A stretch of 10,239 nucleotides of DNA from Spirochaetaceae bacterium. GTDB taxonomy: Bacteria; Spirochaetota; Spirochaetia; DSM-27196; SKKC01. Below, in pieces: positions 6,331-10,239 of this stretch. Where the stretch lies: positions 1 to 10,239 of the forward strand of contig PUOG01000161.1 in NCBI GenBank assembly GCA_003552745.1, in the 5' to 3' direction. Within the stretch, counting starts at the first letter, position 1. Every line of letters starts with the position of its first letter. Under the pieces are notes generated by a model. The model saw only the letters and a program-made list of their open reading frames with translations, was not told the DNA's origin and did not search any database. A program made the translations under genes and the position numbers.

Positions 6331-7644
6331 TCAGTCGGCAAACTGAGGCTCGGGATAGCCCTCATTCGCTTCGATATCCGCATCGATCTCCGCCGCCGCA
6401 CGGTCGAGCGCCTGACGTACGTCGGCTCCATCGATGATGTCGTGAACGGCCTGGTTGAACGCCGAAGAAACTGTTGCATACACAGGGTGCGGTGGTCTCG
6501 GCACGGTATACCCTTCCTCCAGCTGGATCCGGAACAGCTCGAGATCGCCGCCGGGACCCCAGAGATCGTGATCTTCGGCGACCGAGGATCGCGCCGGCAG
6601 GGCGCCTGCAGCGTCCGCCATCCGCGTCATTCGCTCGGGTTCGAGAGTGAACTCGATGAATTTCCAGGCCGCATCGGCGTCGGAGTCGGCGTTGACAGCC
6701 CACTGCCACGAGCCCTGACCGGAACGTGTTCCTGCTCCGAAGTCGGGAAGCGGCACTACGGCCAGGTCGTCTCCGAAAGCGTCCTTGTAGCGGGTGTACT
6801 CCCAGTGACCGACCATAGATATGACCGATCGCCCCTCGATGAACGCCGCGTCATCCTCGTTGGCATCTACATAACCTTCCTCGTGCCACATCTGCTTGTG
6901 CGTCAGTGCATCCACCGCGGGATCACTGTTCAAGTAGCCGTCGGACTGCGAGAAGTCGGAAGCGAGCACATCGGTGCCTGCCGACCAGACGAACGGCATG
7001 TAGAGATACGAGTAGTACTCACCGAGCCCATAGTTCTGCTTGACGTCGAGCGGCTGTTCCCATCCGGCCTCGCGTAGGTCTGCGAGAATGTCGTTGAACT
7101 CCTCGATGGTCCATGCCTCTTCAGGATGCTCTGGAATCCGGGCACCGATCTCCTCAAGCGCCGGGCGATACACGTACTGTCCGAGTCCGGAGTCGAACAT
7201 ACCGACCGCCCAGATTCGGTCGGCGTATGTGCCTTGTTGAACGATGGACGAGAGTAGATCGTCCTGGAGCTCGGGGCTCATGCACGTATCCACCGGCTGA
7301 AGATCGCCCGCCCAGGCGTAGCTGAATGCGAACGAAGCGTCGGTGTCGACGACATCAGGAAGATCGCCGGCGGCGGCGGCCCCGCGAAGCGCCTCCGCGT
7401 AGTCGGCCTCCGGGATGAGTGTAAGGCTGGCCGTCACGTCGTTTTGCGAAGCATTGAACTCCTCGACAAACTCCTCGACGACGCGGACTTCCGCCTCTGC
7501 ACCTTCGTGCCACCAGATTTCGATCTCGCTCTGAGTTATCTCGCCATCGCAACCGGGTGCTACCGTCGGTTCCGGCTGACCGCCGGCCCAGATCGCTCCG
7601 GCGCCAACGATAGCGATCAGCAGTGCTATCGATATCCTTCTCAT
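6331..7644 (-). CDS. Sugar ABC transporter substrate-binding protein, CUT1 family
   Basis: The 437-residue extracytoplasmic protein captures the sugar and hands it to the two permeases. Residues 1-20 are a signal peptide (two arginines, a hydrophobic core, then AIWA) with likely cleavage before GGQ at 21. No cysteine lies at the cleavage site, so it is not a standard lipoprotein. The mature part starts with an acidic linker and then IEIWWHEG (41-48), the first strand typical of this class. Later features include DLPDVVDT (94-101), the MVGHWEYT block and a lysine/tryptophan helix WKFIEF, all usual in MalE/UgpB-type proteins. The only cysteines, C32 and C121, could form a disulfide. The protein looks rich in Asp and Glu. 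AAGGAGG lies five bases before the ATG. This is the first gene of the leftward operon. The substrate is inferred to be a fructoside from the divergent GH32 gene. Confidence 0.93.
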   Translation of the reverse strand: MRRISIALLIAIVGAGAIWAGGQPEPTVAPGCDGEITQSEIEIWWHEGAEAEVRVVEEFVEEFNASQNDVTASLTLIPEADYAEALRGAAAAGDLPDVVDTDASFAFSYAWAGDLQPVDTCMSPELQDDLLSSIVQQGTYADRIWAVGMFDSGLGQYVYRPALEEIGARIPEHPEEAWTIEEFNDILADLREAGWEQPLDVKQNYGLGEYYSYLYMPFVWSAGTDVLASDFSQSDGYLNSDPAVDALTHKQMWHEEGYVDANEDDAAFIEGRSVISMVGHWEYTRYKDAFGDDLAVVPLPDFGAGTRSGQGSWQWAVNADSDADAAWKFIEFTLEPERMTRMADAAGALPARSSVAEDHDLWGPGGDLELFRIQLEEGYTVPRPPHPVYATVSSAFNQAVHDIIDGADVRQALDRAAAEIDADIEANEGYPEPQFAD

Positions 7645-7664
7645 AGATTCCTCCTTCGAAATCC

Positions 7665-7680
7665 CCGCCCGCAGGGGCGG
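7665..7680. repeat. Leader hairpin upstream of the binding-protein gene
   Basis: CCGCCC (7665-7670) and GGGCGG (7675-7680) form a six-base GC stem with a four-base loop. In the leftward transcript it lies nine bases before the AAGGAGG site of the binding-protein gene. No T-run follows. It may protect the 5' end of the mRNA or affect ribosome access. Confidence 0.45.
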
Positions 7681-7704
7681 CGTGCTTTCAGGATAAGCAA
7701 CTCC

Positions 7705-7735
7705 ATTGTACTGGTAGCTTTTCGGGAGCTGTCAA
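7705..7735 (-). promoter_or_regulatory. Candidate promoter of the sugar importer operon
   Basis: On the minus strand a perfect TTGACA (7730-7735) and a near-perfect TACAAT (7705-7710) are separated by 19 bp. The start would fall near 7698, giving a leader of about 54 bases that holds the GC hairpin and the AAGGAGG site. A TTTCG motif (7720-7724) lies in the spacer, a good place for a repressor to act. The 19-bp spacer is longer than the usual 17. Confidence 0.6.
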
Positions 7736-7748
7736 CGAATGAGCATCT

Positions 7749-7801
7749 CGAAAGAACATATGATCGATTTGTGATCAAGTCGAAAGGTAATTGCTCTTTC
7801 G
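7749..7801. promoter_or_regulatory. Candidate operator cluster in the divergent regulatory region
   Basis: CGAAAG occurs at 7749-7754 and 7781-7786, and its inverse CTTTCG at 7796-7801. The last two form a 21-bp inverted repeat, and the first two are 32 bp apart, about three helical turns. A further inverted repeat, TGATC (7761-7765) and GATCA (7773-7777), lies between them. TTTCG-type sequences recur in operators of DeoR-family regulators, and the adjacent gene encodes such a regulator. Binding is inferred, not shown. Confidence 0.45.
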
Positions 7802-7826
7802 TTTTGCACATGGATCGGATTATGGT
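7797..7826 (+). promoter_or_regulatory. Weak candidate promoter of the regulator-GH32 transcript
   Basis: TATGGT (7821-7826) could be a -10 box, with only a poor -35 partner, TTTCGT (7797-7802), 18 bp upstream. A start near 7833 would leave room for the GGGGAG ribosome site before the ATG at 7857. The poor -35 overlaps one of the putative operator motifs, which would suit autoregulation. Confidence 0.25.
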
Positions 7827-7856
7827 AGGCTCAGTGCCTGTGCAGGGGAGCTTCAG

Positions 7857-9500
7857 ATGAAACGGGCGCGACAGAATCGCATTATCTCGGAGGTGAGCCG
7901 CCGCGGATCAGTTTCTGTGCGTGCGTTGAGCAGTCAGCTTGGCGTCTCGGAGGTCACTATCCGGCGCGATCTCCACGAGCTCGAGCAGAATGGAGCCATT
8001 CGTCGTGCCTTCGGCATGGCGCATGCCGGTGATCGGTCGGCAGCCCTGCGCGTCGACCAACCATCCGCCTCCTCCGAGCGACACGCCGTTTTTCGACCCG
8101 ATTTCTGGGTGGTGCGATCACAGGAGCCCACCTCCTATCGCGTGTACCGGCCGCTGAACGACGGGGAGCAGCACGACCTTAATGGATGGAACTATGCGAC
8201 GAAGAGCGAAGTCGCTGCCTATTACCAGGTCAACAATTACCGCGCGTCGTACGAGCTGTGCGATTTCCTTGCCGATCAACTTCGCGAACAATCCAGGTCG
8301 ATTCGAACAGTGTTGATTGTGAGCAGTGACGCTGAGTGCTTTGACGATCGCATAGCCGGCTTCGCGCGGAGGTTGCAGGAGGAGGATCAGGCGCCGGTAG
8401 AGAGCTATGTGATCTCGCGTTGTCAAAGCGCATCGGTCGTGTCTGACGCGCTGAATACGTATCCGGATGTCGACGTCATCTATTCGGTGGACGAGACGAG
8501 CACCGTATCCCTCGTTCAATCGCTCAACGATTCCGAACGTTCGTTTCGGCTACCGGCGATCGTTCTCTTCGGTATCTCGCACCACCAGATTCGAGAGGCG
8601 ATCACACAGCTCGATCTGTTTCGCCCGACTGCGGGGATCGATGTATCTCCGGTACTGACAGCGAAACGGCTACTCTCCGGAGTGCGAGCACTCGCCGATT
8701 CCGACTCGAATCAGGCTCTGAGGGAACCCCTCGATTATCGTATCGTGTCGAGTGCGGAGTTGCAGTCGGAGCAGCGCGACGAATTGGAGACGCGAGTGTC
8801 TGCACCTAAGGTGCCGAATCCGCTGTCGCTCGCACATGTAGGCGACGATACCGTTGAGCCCGAGTGGTCCGCACAAGTCGAACAGGCGCTCGTGCGCTTG
8901 GCTCCCGCTTCAACCGTCGACCTCCGAACGTTTGACCGCAGCGGGGTACAGGAACGGCAGATCGAGGAAGCACGCAGACAGATCGCCGAACGGGCGTTCC
9001 GGCTGATCGAGCCGCATAAGGTGATTCTCATGAGCGACGGCGCGATCACCGAAGCGCTCGCCGACCTACTCGCCGCGAGCAGAATCGAGATGACCGTGAT
9101 CACCAACTCGACCCGCGTGTTCGCAAAGCTTTCCACGAATCCCTCGATTCACTTGATCTCAACCGGTGGCGAGCTGCGTCCACCGTATTCCGGCTTGGTA
9201 GGGTGGATCGCCGAAGGCGCGGTGAGTGAGTTGCGTGCCGACAATCTCATGCTCGAACCGGCATCCATATCCGCAGACTATAAGCTGTGTTGTGACAATA
9301 TCGCCGAGTCTCCGATGCTGCAGGCGATGGTCAGAGCGGCTCGACGCATCACCGTCCTCTGCGATTGTTCACGCTTTAACGTGGGGGCAGCTACGCAGAT
9401 CGGTGGGATTGAGGTCGCAACGACACTGGTGACCGACGCAGCGACCCCGGCGGCGGTACGACTGAGTATCCGCGAGCGCGGCGTAGAAGTAATCACTTGA
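7857..9500 (+). CDS. Hybrid transcriptional regulator: DeoR HTH, sugar-binding-like domain, DeoR sensor domain
   Basis: The 547-residue protein is about twice the usual DeoR length (near 250). Residues 1-57 are a DeoR winged HTH, with LSSQLGVSEVTIRRDLHELE (24-43) as the recognition region. Residues about 75-300 resemble the second half of a periplasmic-binding/LacI-type sugar-binding domain: NNYRASYELCDFLADQL (126-142), TVLIVSSDAE followed by DRIAGFARRL (151-173), TYPDVDVIYSVDET (201-214) and LTAKRLLSGVRAL (267-279). Residues about 366-545 match the DeoR C-terminal sensor: MTVITNS (412-418), GGEL followed by GLVG (437-449), and ITVLCDCSRF with TLVTD (498-527). The ATG at 7857 has GGGGAG six to seven bases upstream. 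GH32 begins 12 bp after the stop. It probably controls both divergent transcripts. Domain order is clear at both ends; the middle assignment is by resemblance. Confidence 0.85.
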   Translation: MKRARQNRIISEVSRRGSVSVRALSSQLGVSEVTIRRDLHELEQNGAIRRAFGMAHAGDRSAALRVDQPSASSERHAVFRPDFWVVRSQEPTSYRVYRPLNDGEQHDLNGWNYATKSEVAAYYQVNNYRASYELCDFLADQLREQSRSIRTVLIVSSDAECFDDRIAGFARRLQEEDQAPVESYVISRCQSASVVSDALNTYPDVDVIYSVDETSTVSLVQSLNDSERSFRLPAIVLFGISHHQIREAITQLDLFRPTAGIDVSPVLTAKRLLSGVRALADSDSNQALREPLDYRIVSSAELQSEQRDELETRVSAPKVPNPLSLAHVGDDTVEPEWSAQVEQALVRLAPASTVDLRTFDRSGVQERQIEEARRQIAERAFRLIEPHKVILMSDGAITEALADLLAASRIEMTVITNSTRVFAKLSTNPSIHLISTGGELRPPYSGLVGWIAEGAVSELRADNLMLEPASISADYKLCCDNIAESPMLQAMVRAARRITVLCDCSRFNVGAATQIGGIEVATTLVTDAATPAAVRLSIRERGVEVIT

Positions 9501-9512
9501 ACGGAGCATCTA

Positions 9513-10239
9513 ATGATGGAAAACCTGAGACGCGCGTTTGAAGAGAAGCCAACCGTGTCGGCGATCGATGCACTTCGGCGTGCCGCACAAGTCGCACGCG
9601 ACGATCCAACTCGCCCCCGGTACCATTTTCTCCCGCCGGCAAACTGGATGAACGATCCGAACGGTCCGATCTATCACGACGGGTACTACCACCTTTTCTA
9701 TCAGCACAATCCATATTCGGATTCGTGGGGGAGCATTCACTGGGGACACGCCCGCAGTCGTGACCTTGCTCACTGGGAGCATTTGCCGATCGCGTTGATT
9801 CCCTCGACCGACCGTGGGGAAGCGTTCTGCTATTCGGGCACGAGCGCTATTCGCGCCGACGGCACGCCGGTCATTTTCTATACGAAGGTGGGACCGGAAG
9901 GGGCGGCACAGCCGTTCGAGCAGTGGATGGCCGTTAGTGACTCTCAAATGCTCAATTGGCGGAAGATCGATGAAAATCCTGTGTTGAGCCGTGATACCCA
10001 CGGCGGTCCGCCCATTCTCGACGACTGGCGTGACCCGTTCGTCTTCGAGTACCGGGAACACACCTATATGGTACTCGGCGCGGTGATCGACTCCCCACCG
10101 GAGGAACGCGCGGCGGTATTGCTCTACCGGGCGCGCGACGAGCGGTTGCTGGAGTGGGAGTATCAATCGGTAATCCTGTCGAGTCCGAAGTACGAGCGTG
10201 AGTTCCTCGAATGCCCGAACTTCTTCCGACTCGAGGACA
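9513..10239 (+). CDS. Glycoside hydrolase family 32 (beta-fructofuranosidase type; 3' end outside the window)
   Basis: The enzyme hydrolyses beta-fructosidic bonds in sucrose, sucrose phosphate or fructans. The 242 visible residues include all three catalytic signatures of GH32: WMNDPNG with nucleophile Asp48, WRDPF with stabilising Asp174, and ECPNF with acid/base Glu233. Other family blocks are YYHLFYQHNPY (58-68) and WGHARSRDLAHWEH (77-90). A roughly 40-residue helical N-terminal extension with no signal peptide precedes the catalytic domain, so the enzyme is probably cytoplasmic and acts on imported sugar. The remaining propeller blade and C-terminal beta-sandwich lie beyond the edge. GGAG at 9503-9506 serves the ATG at 9513 or the adjacent ATG at 9516. 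The gene is 12 bp from the regulator gene, so the two probably share a transcript. Sucrase, sucrose-6-phosphate hydrolase and levanase/inulinase cannot be told apart here. Confidence 0.95.
   Translation, partial: MMENLRRAFEEKPTVSAIDALRRAAQVARDDPTRPRYHFLPPANWMNDPNGPIYHDGYYHLFYQHNPYSDSWGSIHWGHARSRDLAHWEHLPIALIPSTDRGEAFCYSGTSAIRADGTPVIFYTKVGPEGAAQPFEQWMAVSDSQMLNWRKIDENPVLSRDTHGGPPILDDWRDPFVFEYREHTYMVLGAVIDSPPEERAAVLLYRARDERLLEWEYQSVILSSPKYEREFLECPNFFRLED

Noticed and set aside
1..10239. tRNA, rRNA, CRISPR array, insertion sequence, prophage or integrase
   Set aside because: I saw no spaced direct-repeat array, no transposase or integrase motifs and no tRNA-like fold. Nearly all of the window is accounted for by the eight genes.

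Overview
The window is GC-rich, gene-dense chromosomal DNA from a bacterium. A spirochaete (Spirochaetota, free-living Spirochaeta-like group) is my best guess. The sugar-binding protein has a signal peptide ending in Ala-Gly-Gly-Gln with no lipobox cysteine, a style I associate with that group. The evidence is indirect and no rRNA or marker gene is present.

Left part (1-4531), three genes with no obvious pathway link. A YbdG/MscM-like mechanosensitive channel gene runs leftward off the window edge. Diverging from it is a 643-residue GHKL-type ATPase (MutL/MORC/Hsp90 fold) with an acidic Asp/Gly linker, an Ig-like segment and an unassigned conserved-looking C-terminus. Next comes an apparent fusion of a DUF454/YbaN-like membrane protein to an aldo/keto reductase. 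All three lack a Shine-Dalgarno sequence and have promoter-like hexamers placed so that transcription would begin at or a few bases before the start codon. They may therefore be leaderless.

Right part (4473-10239), a carbohydrate locus for beta-fructosides. Leftward from 7644 lies a three-gene CUT1 ABC importer operon: binding protein, MalF-type permease, MalG-type permease. It has strong Shine-Dalgarno sites, two strong hairpins between the binding-protein and permease genes, and a TGATG stop/start overlap between the permeases. No ATPase gene is present, so a shared ATPase elsewhere is expected. Rightward from 7857 lies a regulator followed 12 bp later by a signal-less GH32 glycosidase that runs off the right edge. 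The likely scheme is import of an intact fructoside (sucrose, fructo-oligosaccharide, or levan/inulin fragment), hydrolysis in the cytoplasm by GH32, and control by the regulator at the shared 212-bp divergent promoter region.

The most unusual item is that regulator. It has a DeoR-type HTH at the N-terminus and a DeoR-type sensor at the C-terminus, with about 230 residues resembling a periplasmic-binding/LacI-type sugar-binding domain between them, and the DeoR sensor motifs look degenerate. The divergent region carries five copies of TTTCG/CGAAA that could be its operators. The DUF454-aldo/keto reductase fusion also deserves attention. Its 3' end overlaps the oppositely oriented permease gene by 59 bp.
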